The translations under genes and the position numbers were made by a program. The notes beneath the pieces are model-generated. The model was not told the origin of the DNA. It saw only the letters and a list, made by a program, of their open reading frames with translations, and made no database searches. Of a stretch of DNA of 64,000 nt, positions 1 to 8,513 are shown one piece after another. Location of the stretch: assembly GCA_963695075.1 (NCBI GenBank), contig CAVOFR010000007.1, forward strand, positions 1,674,001 through 1,738,000, in the 5' to 3' direction. The DNA comes from CAWCAL01 sp963695075. GTDB lineage: Bacteria; Actinomycetota; Acidimicrobiia; Acidimicrobiales; CAWCAL01. Positions within the stretch are counted from its first letter, which is position 1. Each line of letters starts with the position of its first letter.

Positions 1-1448
1 CCGGTGGCGAAGAACCCGAGGTCGATGTCGAACAGGCCAGGCCGGGGTACACGCTGCTGGTTGAGGCCACCGAGCGCCTCCGACTTGAAGATGAGCTCCT
101 CGATCGCGAGCGCCGCTCCAGCGGTCACGACGGCCAGCGTCATGCCGCGGATGCGTACCGCGGGCAGGCCGACGAGGACGCCGACCCCCGTCGTGAGGGC
201 GATCGCGAGGAGGGGTGCCCAGGGGAACGGGATCCCGGCGGCGACGGTGAGCTTCGCGGTCGCGAATCCGGCGAGCCCGGCGAACGCGAGCTGAGCCAGG
301 GAGATCTGCCCCACGTAACCCGTCAACACGACGCTCGACAGAGCTATGAGTGCCGCGATCATCGAAACGACGATGGCGAGTCGCCACTGACTGTCCAGGG
401 TGATGAGCCCGATCGAGACGATGGCGAACGAGCCGAGGGTGGTGGCCAGGACATACCTGGGCCGCGGTGAGGTCGGCATGTTCGACTGGAGCGTCACGCT
501 GCGCCCGGGCAGCTTCTCGCCGCGCAGTGTCAGGGCGATGATGATGAGGATGAACGGGAGGGCGGAGTTGATTCCGCCCTGGGGGATCCACGAGGGGATC
601 CAATCGGCTCGGGTGGTGAAGTTCAGGACCCCCGACTGGACCATGCCGATGGCGAGTCCCGCGAACGCCGTCAGGATGAACGATCGCAGACCGCCGAGGA
701 GCATCGCGGCGAGGGCCGGCACGACCAGGAGGCTCGTGGTCAGGGGGTCCAGTTGCTTGGTCACCGAGGCGATCAGGATCACCGAGCCTCCGGCGAGCAC
801 CGCGGCGATGGCCCAGTTCGTGGCTGCGAGGCGGTCGGGCACCTGTCCGATCAGCAGGGCGCCCTTCTCGTTCTCGGCCGCGGCGCGGGTTGCCAGACCG
901 AAACGGGTGAAGCGGAAGACCGCCGACAGCGCACCAGCGACGACGAGAGTGAACGCCGCGAGGACCACCCGGTTGTTCGGGACGATCACCCCGGAGATCT
1001 CGAAGCTGCCCTGGGGAAGTATGGAGCCTAGCGGCAGCTCGCCCGCGGTGAGCGGGAAGCGGAGCTTGGCGACGGCCAGGAGGTAGAGGAGCAGGCCGAG
1101 CGACGCGACGACCCTGGCCAGCGGCGGCGCCGTCACGAGCCAGCGGAACACGGCGAAGTAGATGAGAAGTCCGAGCAGCGCGGCGAGGACGAGGGCCGCG
1201 GTGAACGCCGTGGCCACGGTCGGCGTATCGACCAGATGAATGCGGTCGGGAAGGCCGAGCAGTGGCAGGACGAGGTCGCCGGTGCTGCGGAGCTCGAAAT
1301 AGACGAACGCCACGTACATGCCGACCGCGGCATGGGCGAAGTTGACGACGCCCGAAGCTCGATGGGTGAGCACGAGCCCCAAGGCCAGGAGTGCGATGAC
1401 CGCGCCGGTTCCGAGACCGGTGAGCGCGTACCCCACGTAGTCAGAGAT
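1..1448 (-). CDS. Fused LivH-LivM branched-chain amino acid ABC transporter permease, 3' end cut off by window
   Basis: Inner-membrane permease of a LivFGHMK-type importer, read from the complement. The first half is LivH-like: a membrane-rich N-terminus with the motif VVNFAHAAVGMY, then the cytoplasmic coupling loop GLATRAAAENEKGALLIG. After about 300 residues a second, LivM-like half begins, with TGYVGQISLAQLAFAGLAG and later VGLPAVRIRGMTLAVVTAG. In most bacteria these are two genes, so this is a LivHM fusion. The frame stays open to the window edge, so the C-terminus and probably the livG/livF ATPases lie outside. The start is uncertain. An AGGAG sits 6 nt before an ATC codon at 1448 that would give xSDYVGYALTG, while the first standard start is GTG at 1436, 18 nt from the AGGAG. 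It lies directly downstream of the binding-protein gene in the same frame. Substrates of this family include branched-chain amino acids, amides, urea and hydrophobic carboxylates, so the substrate is open. Confidence 0.85.
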   Translation of the reverse strand, partial: MSDYVGYALTGLGTGAVIALLALGLVLTHRASGVVNFAHAAVGMYVAFVYFELRSTGDLVLPLLGLPDRIHLVDTPTVATAFTAALVLAALLGLLIYFAVFRWLVTAPPLARVVASLGLLLYLLAVAKLRFPLTAGELPLGSILPQGSFEISGVIVPNNRVVLAAFTLVVAGALSAVFRFTRFGLATRAAAENEKGALLIGQVPDRLAATNWAIAAVLAGGSVILIASVTKQLDPLTTSLLVVPALAAMLLGGLRSFILTAFAGLAIGMVQSGVLNFTTRADWIPSWIPQGGINSALPFILIIIALTLRGEKLPGRSVTLQSNMPTSPRPRYVLATTLGSFAIVSIGLITLDSQWRLAIVVSMIAALIALSSVVLTGYVGQISLAQLAFAGLAGFATAKLTVAAGIPFPWAPLLAIALTTGVGVLVGLPAVRIRGMTLAVVTAGAALAIEELIFKSEALGGLNQQRVPRPGLFDIDLGFFAT

Positions 1449-1457
1449 CGGGGGCTC

Positions 1458-2834
1458 CTAGGTCGCCGGTTCGATGAGGTCGGCGACTTGGATCCAGTCG
1501 GTGATGGCGACCAGTTCGCCGTCGACCATCTGGGCGAGGATCTGCTGAGGTGAGCAGATGGCCGGCAACTCGCCACCCATCTGCTGGCCGTCACAGGTAT
1601 AGGGGTGGCCCAGGAAGCTCGGACGATCGACCGCTCCGGCGAGTTGCTCGACGATCGCCTCGGCCGAGATGTCGTCGGCACCGATCTCCCGCAGCTCGGC
1701 ATAGAGATTCATCAACGAGGCGAACGAGACCGTGGCCACGCTGCCGGCGTCGAAGGTGTCGTTGCCGTACCGTTCGACGACCTCGTTGTAGAGGAGATTG
1801 TCGGGGTCGTCGACGTCGAGCGGGCTCTCGATGCCGTAGATGTTGCCCTCCACGTTCTCGGCCCCGATCGTGTCGACGATGGTCGGCTCGAGGCACGTCC
1901 CCGACCAATAGGTCTGAGCGGTGATGCCGATTTCCTGAATCGCCTGGGCGGCGGCGGTGCAGGCCTGGCCTCCGACGAGAACGATGATGGCGTCCGGGTC
2001 GGGCTCGTTCGCGACGGTCAGGGGCGCGAGCACGTCCTCGGCGACGATCGGGATCGGAATCATGTGGATGTCGTCGTCCGAGAGGCCCTGTCCGATCAGA
2101 GACCGTCGGGCCCATTCCGCTCCGTCGGCCACGGACCCGAAATCGCCGTAGATCATGGAGACGCTCTCGGCCTCGAGCACCTCGGTGATGTGATGTACGA
2201 GACCGAGGTTCTGGCCCCACGACCCGCCGCTGAACTGGAACGAGATGGGGCTCTCGACCGAGGCAGCGCTGACCGGCACCCCGCCGACGAGCGGGATCCC
2301 GTTGTCCTCGAGGACCTGGATGCCGTCTCCGAAGACGTCGAGGCCTCCCAGCACCGCGACGACATCTTCTTCGACCATCTGCTGGCCACAGGACTGCGAT
2401 CCCGTAGGGGAGAACGCGACGTCGCACGCGACCAGCTCGATGGGTCGACCGTCGACGCCGCCCATCTCTTCGTTGAGCCACCGCACTCCTGCCTCGGTTC
2501 CGAGCGTGAGCTCGGGAAACGCGGTGGCCGCTCCGGTGTCGGTGTTCATCATGCCGATCCTGATCGGCTCTCCCTCGGCGGTGACGGGCGCTTCGGGGAT
2601 CAGGTCGTCGATCGCCGTTCCGTCGGGCGCGCACGCGACGATCGACTCGTCGACGCACTCGGGGATCGATGTCGAACCGGCCGGGCCGGTCTCCTCCGAG
2701 CCGGTCTCGCCACCGGCCGCGTCGTCACTGCTGCTCTGTTCGCTGCACGCCGCCGCGACGAGAACCAGGGCCGCCAGGAGGGCGATCCATGCATGGCGCG
2801 GCAACCAGGGCCTGGTCATCCCGGGTCGTGACAT
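1458..2834 (-). CDS. Branched-chain-type ABC transporter substrate-binding lipoprotein
   Basis: A 458-residue periplasmic-binding protein of the Leu/Ile/Val type (Peripla_BP_6, two-lobed). The N-terminus is a signal peptide with a hydrophobic run LLAALVLVAAAC ending in a lipobox-like cysteine, then a Gly/Ser/Glu-rich linker, as in actinobacterial lipoproteins. The body shows family features such as IRIGMMNTDTG, VLGGLDVFGDGIQVLED and a C-terminal CDGQQMGG region. The ATG at 2834 was chosen over the upstream one at 2882 because GGGAG precedes it by about 7 nt and the signal peptide then has normal length. It is followed within 10 bases by the fused permease, so the two form a transport operon. 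The start region faces an operator-like palindrome (2900-2920) shared with the divergent oxidoreductase operon, which suggests that the ligand is that pathway's substrate. Confidence 0.88.
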   Translation of the reverse strand: MSRPGMTRPWLPRHAWIALLAALVLVAAACSEQSSSDDAAGGETGSEETGPAGSTSIPECVDESIVACAPDGTAIDDLIPEAPVTAEGEPIRIGMMNTDTGAATAFPELTLGTEAGVRWLNEEMGGVDGRPIELVACDVAFSPTGSQSCGQQMVEEDVVAVLGGLDVFGDGIQVLEDNGIPLVGGVPVSAASVESPISFQFSGGSWGQNLGLVHHITEVLEAESVSMIYGDFGSVADGAEWARRSLIGQGLSDDDIHMIPIPIVAEDVLAPLTVANEPDPDAIIVLVGGQACTAAAQAIQEIGITAQTYWSGTCLEPTIVDTIGAENVEGNIYGIESPLDVDDPDNLLYNEVVERYGNDTFDAGSVATVSFASLMNLYAELREIGADDISAEAIVEQLAGAVDRPSFLGHPYTCDGQQMGGELPAICSPQQILAQMVDGELVAITDWIQVADLIEPAT

Positions 2835-2899
2835 GGACTTGCTCCCTGGTCGGCTGGCTCCGTCCGGTGAGAATAGCCCCAACGGTCGCTTAGGACGAG

Positions 2900-2920
2900 T
2901 AACTTAGCTATATTAAGTGA
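2900..2920. promoter_or_regulatory. Operator-like palindrome, box 1
   Basis: The sequence TAACTTAG-CTATA-TTAAGTGA matches the window consensus TAACTTAG-N5-CTAAGTTA. It lies between the divergent binding-protein gene (start 2834) and the gene starting at 2924, ending only 3 bp before that ATG. A TATTAA hexamer inside it (2911-2916) could be the -10 element of a leaderless transcript starting at the ATG. A bound protein would block the promoter. No regulator gene is identified. Confidence 0.65.
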
Positions 2921-2923
2921 GCC

Positions 2924-3319
2924 ATGGATCTCTGGTCGAAGGGTCTCGGAAAGCGAGTGCTGAGCTTGGCGCTTCGCGAGCGTGACTCCACGAACATCAT
3001 CGACGACGAGCTCGTGATCGAGGGCGTCATGCATTCCCCGACGTTCTGGGACTACGCGGTCACCCTCGACCGCCGTGACGTCACCGAGTTCCTCGGGTTG
3101 CTCCAGGAGCCCGAGGCCGTGCGCTTCGTCGGCGAGGACGAGCATCGCACCGAGATCCTGAGGACGGCGTTGTCCAGTGCAGTAGTGTTCGCGGCGCGTA
3201 CCCTGCGGATGCTCGTCATCGGGCCGCCGGCGCCCGAACCGGCGAGTGTCAACCCGAGCGATGACAGGGCGACCCACGACAACCCGATCGACAGGGAGCT
3301 GACCGATGGCGGGACCTGA
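2924..3319 (+). CDS. Unknown small protein, MDLWSKGLGKR family, paralogue of 6668-7126
   Basis: A 131-residue protein I cannot assign to a known family. It begins MDLWSKGLGKRVLSLAL and shares with the protein at 6668-7126 that N-terminus and a central block (P-x-F/V-WDY, then D-V/L-x-E-F/V-x-GLL). It has one moderately hydrophobic stretch near residues 87-100 (SSAVVFAARTLRMLVIG) that may contact the membrane, and a polar, low-complexity tail. There is no good Shine-Dalgarno: an operator-like palindrome ends 3 bp before the ATG, so a leaderless message is plausible. Its 3' end overlaps the next FAD oxidoreductase gene by 14 nt, which implies translational coupling. The repeated pairing with CrtI-like enzymes suggests an accessory or anchoring subunit, but that is inference. 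Confidence 0.75.
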   Translation: MDLWSKGLGKRVLSLALRERDSTNIIDDELVIEGVMHSPTFWDYAVTLDRRDVTEFLGLLQEPEAVRFVGEDEHRTEILRTALSSAVVFAARTLRMLVIGPPAPEPASVNPSDDRATHDNPIDRELTDGGT

Positions 3320-5018
3320 TTCCGAGTACGACGTCATCGTCGTCGGGGGTGGCATCAACGGTCTGACCGCGGCCACCTACCTCCAGAAGTCGGGTCTGAG
3401 TGTCGCGTGCTTCGAGCGGAAGCTGGAAGCGGGCGCCGGGGCATGTACCGAGGAAGTGATGCACCCTGGCGTCAAGGTCAACCTCTGCGCCTGCAACATG
3501 GTCACGCTGTGGTCACCGGCCTACGGAGACCTCGAGCTCGAGAAGTTCGGCCTCGAGATGCTCACCTCCAGTGGATGGGGCATGTTCCACCCGTTCAAGG
3601 ATCGCTCGGCGGTGATGTTCCACTCGTGGGACGCACAGAAGACCTACGAACAGTGGTCGACGATCAACAGCAACGACGCCGACATGTTCAAGACCGCCTA
3701 CAACGCCCTGGCGCCGATGATGGACGTCACGCTCCACTCGACCCAGTACGAGCAGGCGCTGCAAGGACCCGAGGAGGTGGCCGCTCCGGGAGGGATGGTG
3801 CAGATGCTCCGGGCGCTGCTCCCCCAGATTCCCGAGAACGTCCACGAACTCAACGCCATCGACCTGGCCGAGGCTGTCTACGAGGACGAGAAGATCCGCA
3901 CCGCGGTCCTCTCGGCCTGCGTCATGGCCGGCGCGCACCCCTGGGATCGCGGCATGACGACGCTCATGCCGATCATCTTCCCGATCCTCCAGTCCGTGCA
4001 GAGCGTGACGTGGACCTGTCGCGGTGGTAGCCACTCGTTGACCCACGCCCTCTGCTCCGCATTCGCGGCCCATGGCGGCCGACTGTTCACCGGCTGCCCG
4101 GTCGACCAGATCATCATGGACGGAGACGAGGCGAAGGGCATCGTCCTGTCGGAGCACGCTGCCTATCCCGAAGCCGAGGTGAGAGCCCGCCGAGCCGTAA
4201 TCAGCAACCTCTCGTGCCACCCGACCTTCCTCGACCTCATCGGCGAGGAGAAGCTCCCCGACTGGGTCGCCGACGGGGTGCACGCCTACAAGAACGACGA
4301 GACGGTGCTGTTCGCCAACTACTGGGTGCTCGACAAGCCGCCCAGTTGGGACGGCTATCCCGAAGGGCTCGACACCGCCTTCGGTTTCAACTACGGGCTC
4401 GAGACCGTCGAGGACATCCGTCGGCTGGAGCACTGTCTCGAGAATGACGTCCTGCCCGACCCACCGATCGTCTCCGGCCTCTCGGTGCAGGGCTTCGCCC
4501 TGGCCGATCCCACCCAGGCACCCCCCGGGCAGTACACGATGATGTCGTGGGCCAACGTGCCGTACAAGCTCCCCGAGCACGGTGGTTCCGAGAACTGGGA
4601 CGCGATCCGCGAGGGCTACGGCGACAAGGTCGACGCGCTCCTGGCCGAGTACAACCCGGGTCTGATGGACTCGGTGGTCGCCCGTTACTGCAACTCCCCG
4701 CTCGACTACTACCGCAAGAACCCCAGCCAGGTCATGGGGTCGACGACCAGCGGGGCCACGAGCCTCCAGTGGTTCGGCAACGCACGTCCCTTCCCGGGCT
4801 GCGGCGCGCCGCGCACCCCGTTCGGCAACCTCTACCTGTCGAATTCGATCTGGCCTTTCGGTACGACGACGTTGGGCGCCGGATACGTGGCCGCCACCAT
4901 CGTCGCCGACGACCTCGGTGTCCGTGGGGGCCAGGAGTGGTGGCGCTATCGAGCCCTCGAGGCTGGAAAGGAGACCCTGGCCAGACGCGGCATCGAGACC
5001 GGTGCTCCGATCGTCTGA
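3306..5018 (+). CDS. CrtI-like NAD(P)/FAD-dependent oxidoreductase
   Basis: A 570-residue flavoprotein of the phytoene dehydrogenase-related group (COG1233). The dinucleotide-binding motif VIVVGGGINGLTAATYL lies at residues 10-26 and ends in an acidic FERK that would bind the FAD ribose. The C-terminus carries the usual second FAD contact, here NLYLSNSIWPFGTTTLGAGYVAA-like, before a short tail. Length matches CrtI-type desaturases and isomerases (about 500-570). Family members desaturate, saturate or isomerise long polyenes or act on prenyl and retinoid substrates. The substrate is unknown here, and no phytoene synthase or other carotenoid-biosynthesis gene is in the window, so a catabolic role is more likely. 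It overlaps the preceding small-protein gene and is followed after 21 bp by a paralogue (5040-6668). Confidence 0.85.
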   Translation: MAGPDSEYDVIVVGGGINGLTAATYLQKSGLSVACFERKLEAGAGACTEEVMHPGVKVNLCACNMVTLWSPAYGDLELEKFGLEMLTSSGWGMFHPFKDRSAVMFHSWDAQKTYEQWSTINSNDADMFKTAYNALAPMMDVTLHSTQYEQALQGPEEVAAPGGMVQMLRALLPQIPENVHELNAIDLAEAVYEDEKIRTAVLSACVMAGAHPWDRGMTTLMPIIFPILQSVQSVTWTCRGGSHSLTHALCSAFAAHGGRLFTGCPVDQIIMDGDEAKGIVLSEHAAYPEAEVRARRAVISNLSCHPTFLDLIGEEKLPDWVADGVHAYKNDETVLFANYWVLDKPPSWDGYPEGLDTAFGFNYGLETVEDIRRLEHCLENDVLPDPPIVSGLSVQGFALADPTQAPPGQYTMMSWANVPYKLPEHGGSENWDAIREGYGDKVDALLAEYNPGLMDSVVARYCNSPLDYYRKNPSQVMGSTTSGATSLQWFGNARPFPGCGAPRTPFGNLYLSNSIWPFGTTTLGAGYVAATIVADDLGVRGGQEWWRYRALEAGKETLARRGIETGAPIV

Positions 5019-5039
5019 TCCCTCCGCCAGGAACAAGCC

Positions 5040-6668
5040 ATGGCCAATCTCGAGCGTGAGTACGACGTCATCATCGTCGGCGGTGGACCCAACGGGCTCG
5101 TCGCCGCCTCGTATCTCGGCCGGGCCGGGGCGAAGGTGCTGCTGTTGGAGCGGCACCACGAGCTCGGCGGGGGACTGATCACCGAGGAGTGGTCGGGCTT
5201 CCGTTTCAACACCCACGCCAAGCTCATGATGATGATGGACGTGGCCCCGGCCTACACCGATCTCGAGCTCGAGAGTTGGGGCTGCACGTACAAGAGGCCC
5301 GACGCGGCGGCTGCCATCTTCACGCGCGACGGGCGGGCGCTGACCCTGTACTCCGACATCGAGCGCACCGCGGCATCGATCGCCCGATTCTCGCCGACCG
5401 ACGCGGACACTTACGTCGAGGTCATGAACGAGTGGGATCTCATCGTCGACGAGGCGCTCGTCCCCGCGACATTCACGCTGCCGATGCCGATGCTCGACAT
5501 GGTGGTCTCGTACCAGCAGACCGACATCGGCGAGGCCGTCAACGAGATGGCCGAGGAGACGTTCCTCGAGACACTCGACGCCGCCGGTTTCGAGAGCGAA
5601 CTGCTCAAGACGGCCATCCTCTACCTCGGCACGATGTACGGCATGGATCCCGACGGCGGCCTGGGCTTCCTCCTCCCGCTGTTCTACAACCGCATCCTGC
5701 GATCGAGCATCATCTCGAACGGCTCGCATCAGCTGGCAGGCTCGCTGGCGCGCTTCGCGAACAACAACGGAGTGACCCTCGAGAGGGCAGCACCGGTCGC
5801 CAGGATCCTCTGCGACGGGACCAAGGCCGTAGGCGTCCGGCTCGAGTCCGGCGACGAGGTCTTCGCCAAGAAGATCGTCACGACCACCGACCCGCAGATG
5901 ACGTTCCTCGAGATGGTCGGCGAGGACGTGTGCAACCAGGCGTCTCCCACCCTGGTCGATCAGACCAAGGCGTGGGAGTGGGAGTCGACCAGCACGGTCA
6001 ACGTGCACTACGCGCTCGATCGGCGGCCGGAGCACACCGCCGCCGCCTTCGATCCCGACGCCGACCGCGCCCTCGTCAAGATCATGGGCGTCGAGACGGT
6101 CGAGGAGCTCCTCGCTCACATCGACGGCGTCCGCGGCGGTCGGTTCGGCCTGGTGGGCGCCGGGATGACGCTGACCGACTTCGACCCCATGCAGGCGCCG
6201 ATCGATGTGGAGCCGGGCTCGGCGGTCGCGTGCTGGGAGACGCTCGCCCCCTACGACAACGCGGACGGCGACTGGGACGATCTGGCCGAGGGCTACTCGA
6301 AGCAGATCCTCGACTCGTGGGCCGAATACGCGCCGAATCTGGCCGACGCGACGGTGGTCCGCAGTTACGTCAACCACCCTCGCTACATCGAGGCCAAACT
6401 GCCGAACATGAAGAGGGGCTCGATCAAGCACGGGGCGTACGTCACCACGCAGATGCTGTCCAACCGGCCCAACGTCGACTGCTCGAGTCATCGGACCCCG
6501 ATCGAGAACCTCTACCTCGCCGGCGCGAGCGTCTGGCCGGGGGGAATGGTGCTGCTCGCGGGTGGGTACAACGCCGCTGGTGTCGTCGCCGACGACCTGG
6601 GAATCGACCGTTGGTGGGACGAGCCCGACTTCGTCATCGCGGCCCGCGAGCAAGGGCTGGTGGGCTGA
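5040..6668 (+). CDS. CrtI-like NAD(P)/FAD-dependent oxidoreductase, paralogue of 3306-5018
   Basis: A 542-residue relative of the preceding enzyme. The FAD motif VIIVGGGPNGLVAASYLGRAG is at residues 10-30, followed by LLLERHHELGGG. The C-terminal flavin-contact region contains NLYLAGASVWPGG and GYNAAGVVADDLG. The two paralogues have clearly diverged in the middle (substrate) domain, so they could act on successive intermediates or form a heteromer. Its stop codon overlaps the ATG of the next small gene (ATGA at 6665-6668 region), giving the order small protein, FAD enzyme, FAD enzyme, small protein. The substrate cannot be read from the sequence. Confidence 0.85.
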   Translation: MANLEREYDVIIVGGGPNGLVAASYLGRAGAKVLLLERHHELGGGLITEEWSGFRFNTHAKLMMMMDVAPAYTDLELESWGCTYKRPDAAAAIFTRDGRALTLYSDIERTAASIARFSPTDADTYVEVMNEWDLIVDEALVPATFTLPMPMLDMVVSYQQTDIGEAVNEMAEETFLETLDAAGFESELLKTAILYLGTMYGMDPDGGLGFLLPLFYNRILRSSIISNGSHQLAGSLARFANNNGVTLERAAPVARILCDGTKAVGVRLESGDEVFAKKIVTTTDPQMTFLEMVGEDVCNQASPTLVDQTKAWEWESTSTVNVHYALDRRPEHTAAAFDPDADRALVKIMGVETVEELLAHIDGVRGGRFGLVGAGMTLTDFDPMQAPIDVEPGSAVACWETLAPYDNADGDWDDLAEGYSKQILDSWAEYAPNLADATVVRSYVNHPRYIEAKLPNMKRGSIKHGAYVTTQMLSNRPNVDCSSHRTPIENLYLAGASVWPGGMVLLAGGYNAAGVVADDLGIDRWWDEPDFVIAAREQGLVG

Positions 6669-7126
6669 TGGACTTCTGGTCGAAGGGCCTCGGCAAGCGC
6701 ACGGTCAGCCTGCGGTTGAGCGACGGTGAGGCCATCAAGAGCGGAGACCGGCTCTATGTCAGGGGGACGACCGAGGAGCCGGTCGTGTGGGACTACATCA
6801 TGCCGTTGCAGGGCGACGACCTCGTCGAGGTCGTCGGTCTCCTGGGTGATCGGCGCGTCGTCGAGTACCTGTACCGGTCGCCGGATCGGTGGCGGCTCTA
6901 CGGCTCCCTCGTGCTCGGGGGCGCTCGGTTCCTCGTCCTGCTCCTGAAGTACATGATCATAGGGAAGCGAAAGCCGGCCCCCGAAGAGCCGACGATCCAG
7001 GTTCCCCCGCCCAGCGATCGCCGGCGCCGCCGGCTCGGCGGGGCTCGCACCGGCGCGGCCCGGAGTCGCCTCGGGCAGAGCCGCGTCACCAAAGCCGCTT
7101 CGGAGCCGGCCGACGTCACGGAGTGA
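6668..7126 (+). CDS. Unknown small protein, MDFWSKGLGKR family, paralogue of 2924-3319
   Basis: A 152-residue protein starting MDFWSKGLGKRTVSLRL, clearly related to the 131-residue protein that opens this operon. Shared elements are the first 11 residues, a VWDY block and a DLVEVVGLL block. A hydrophobic stretch near residues 80-97 (LVLGGARFLVLLLKYMII) could be a membrane segment or amphipathic anchor. The tail is rich in Arg and Pro. The ATG overlaps the stop of the preceding FAD oxidoreductase, so translation is probably coupled. I know no function for this family. Finding it twice with CrtI-like enzymes points to a partner role. Confidence 0.75.
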   Translation: MDFWSKGLGKRTVSLRLSDGEAIKSGDRLYVRGTTEEPVVWDYIMPLQGDDLVEVVGLLGDRRVVEYLYRSPDRWRLYGSLVLGGARFLVLLLKYMIIGKRKPAPEEPTIQVPPPSDRRRRRLGGARTGAARSRLGQSRVTKAASEPADVTE

Positions 7127-7180
7127 CCCTCCTCGACGGCGCGGCGTTCCGTCTATCCTGAGCGAACGAGGGGAGCGACC

Positions 7181-7918
7181 ATGCTGGAGAAGCTCAGGAA
7201 GCAGTACGGGATCAAGGCGTGGTGGGGTGCCTTCGTGATGCGCTCGGAGATGAAGCATCTCGGCGGCATCGTCGACCAGACGTACCTGCCGATCCTGCGC
7301 CTGGCCGTGAACGACCCGGACCGCATCGAGCGCGACTGGGAGGCGGTCAAGGCCCAACGCGGGGTGATCAGACGCTGGGACTCGCCCTACGCCCGGTGGA
7401 AGAAGACCTACGGCAACTTCGTGCGCGAGCTCGAATGGGCGTACGGCGAGCTGAAGCCGACCATGTCCGAGCGCGACTTCGAGGACCTGGTCGTCTTCAC
7501 CATGTGCAGCCGCCTCGAGGAGTGGGTGGGTTGGATGAAGCCGCTGCTCAAACGCATGGACCAGGGCTCGTCCGGCGGTCCCGGTTCCGCTGCCAAGATC
7601 AGCTCTCGATCGATGGCGACGATGTGGCCGATCGTCGGGGACATCGAGGTCCGGGGCGTCGAGGACGGGGTGGCCGTCTGTTACATCCCCGACTGCGCCA
7701 TGCACACGGTCGTCAGCGAGACCGAACCGCAGACCAATGCATGCCTCTACGGGTGCAAGGCCGCGTGTGAGGCCTTCATGGGGCCCGACGACCCCATGTC
7801 GATCCACTTCGAACCGAACCTGCCGGGGTTCGACTGCGTGATGAGGGTGTCCCTGGACGGCCGGCCGGCCGCGCCGCTCAGTCCCGCGCCGGACGAAGCG
7901 GACCTCACCTCGGTCTGA
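7181..7918 (+). CDS. Unknown protein with C-terminal cysteine/histidine motif, paralogue of 36649-37461
   Basis: A 245-residue protein of unassigned function. The N-terminal half is helical, with the block RRWDSPYARWKKTYGNFVREL. The C-terminal half has CAMHT, ACLYGCKAACEAF and FDCVMRV. The same layout recurs in the protein at 36649-37461 (RFWDSPRERWRKNYGNFVRE, then CAWHT, GCLLICKGVFEEIF and TSCTIRL). Conserved Cys and His at equal spacing hint at a metal site or catalytic cysteine. The arrangement faintly recalls the L-2-amino-thiazoline-4-carboxylate hydrolase (ATC hydrolase) group, which I offer only as a search lead. GAGGGGAG-like bases precede the ATG. It is the last gene of the rightward operon that starts at 2924 and converges on the PPOX-fold gene. 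Confidence 0.7.
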   Translation: MLEKLRKQYGIKAWWGAFVMRSEMKHLGGIVDQTYLPILRLAVNDPDRIERDWEAVKAQRGVIRRWDSPYARWKKTYGNFVRELEWAYGELKPTMSERDFEDLVVFTMCSRLEEWVGWMKPLLKRMDQGSSGGPGSAAKISSRSMATMWPIVGDIEVRGVEDGVAVCYIPDCAMHTVVSETEPQTNACLYGCKAACEAFMGPDDPMSIHFEPNLPGFDCVMRVSLDGRPAAPLSPAPDEADLTSV

Positions 7919-7951
7919 TCCCGCCCAGGCGCGGAGCTCCTGACGGGGTCC

Positions 7952-8491
7952 TCAGTCGAGCTCGAGCTCGCTGGGGTCCACGCCCTGTTCGGCCGCGGCG
8001 GTCCAGCTCTCGATCGAGTCGGCCATCATCTTGCCGGCGTCGTAGGTGATCCATTTCTCGGGCACGACCTCGAAGATCAGGCGACGCTCGGAGTCGAGCA
8101 TCTTCGCGAACATGTCGCTCAGCTCGCTCTGGCCTCCCATGATCGCGATGGCGAGAGCCGGATAGAACCATTCCTTGGTCTCGTCGTCGTCGTGGAGGAT
8201 GCAATGCCCCTTGGCGGTGACCGTGCGAGCCGGCCCGATCTCGGTGCCGACCCCCGACACGATCACCGAGACGCGAGGGTCCCGGCGCACGGCCGCGATG
8301 CGCTTGCGCTGGCTGGTCGCGGTCAGCCAGAACCGGCCGTCGCGCCACAGGTAGCTCATCATCACGCCGACGGGCCAATGATCCTTTGTACCCCAGACGA
8401 AGGCGCACTCGTTCTGAGTCTCGAGCAGCTTCTCCTGCATGTCGGGGTCGAGCGGGTAGTGGCCGACTTCCTCGTAGTTGGTGATCTTCAT
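7952..8491 (-). CDS. Pyridoxamine 5'-phosphate oxidase-fold (PPOX/FDOR) protein
   Basis: A 179-residue split-barrel flavin-fold protein. The N-terminal part CAFVWGTKDHWPVGVMMSYL resembles the first strands of the fold, with RFWLTATSQRKRIAAVRRDPRVSV as the ligand-contact region in which R/K residues usually bind FMN or F420 phosphate. Related actinobacterial proteins use FMN, F420 or heme, and the cofactor cannot be decided here. The start has a strong GGAGGGG 6 nt before the ATG. It is the last gene of a leftward operon with two SDRs, a small partner protein and a phosphotransferase, 22 bp after the SDR stop. Confidence 0.75.
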   Translation of the reverse strand: MKITNYEEVGHYPLDPDMQEKLLETQNECAFVWGTKDHWPVGVMMSYLWRDGRFWLTATSQRKRIAAVRRDPRVSVIVSGVGTEIGPARTVTAKGHCILHDDDETKEWFYPALAIAIMGGQSELSDMFAKMLDSERRLIFEVVPEKWITYDAGKMMADSIESWTAAAEQGVDPSELELD

Positions 8492-8513
8492 GGGCGTCCC
8501 CTCCTGGTGTCGT

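Noticed and set aside
3513..6653. A very long open frame (over 1000 codons) on the minus strand opposite the two FAD oxidoreductases
   Set aside because: Antisense open frames are common in GC-rich DNA. The plus-strand frames have clear FAD motifs and ribosome sites, while the minus frame is Arg/Val/Asp-rich and matches nothing.
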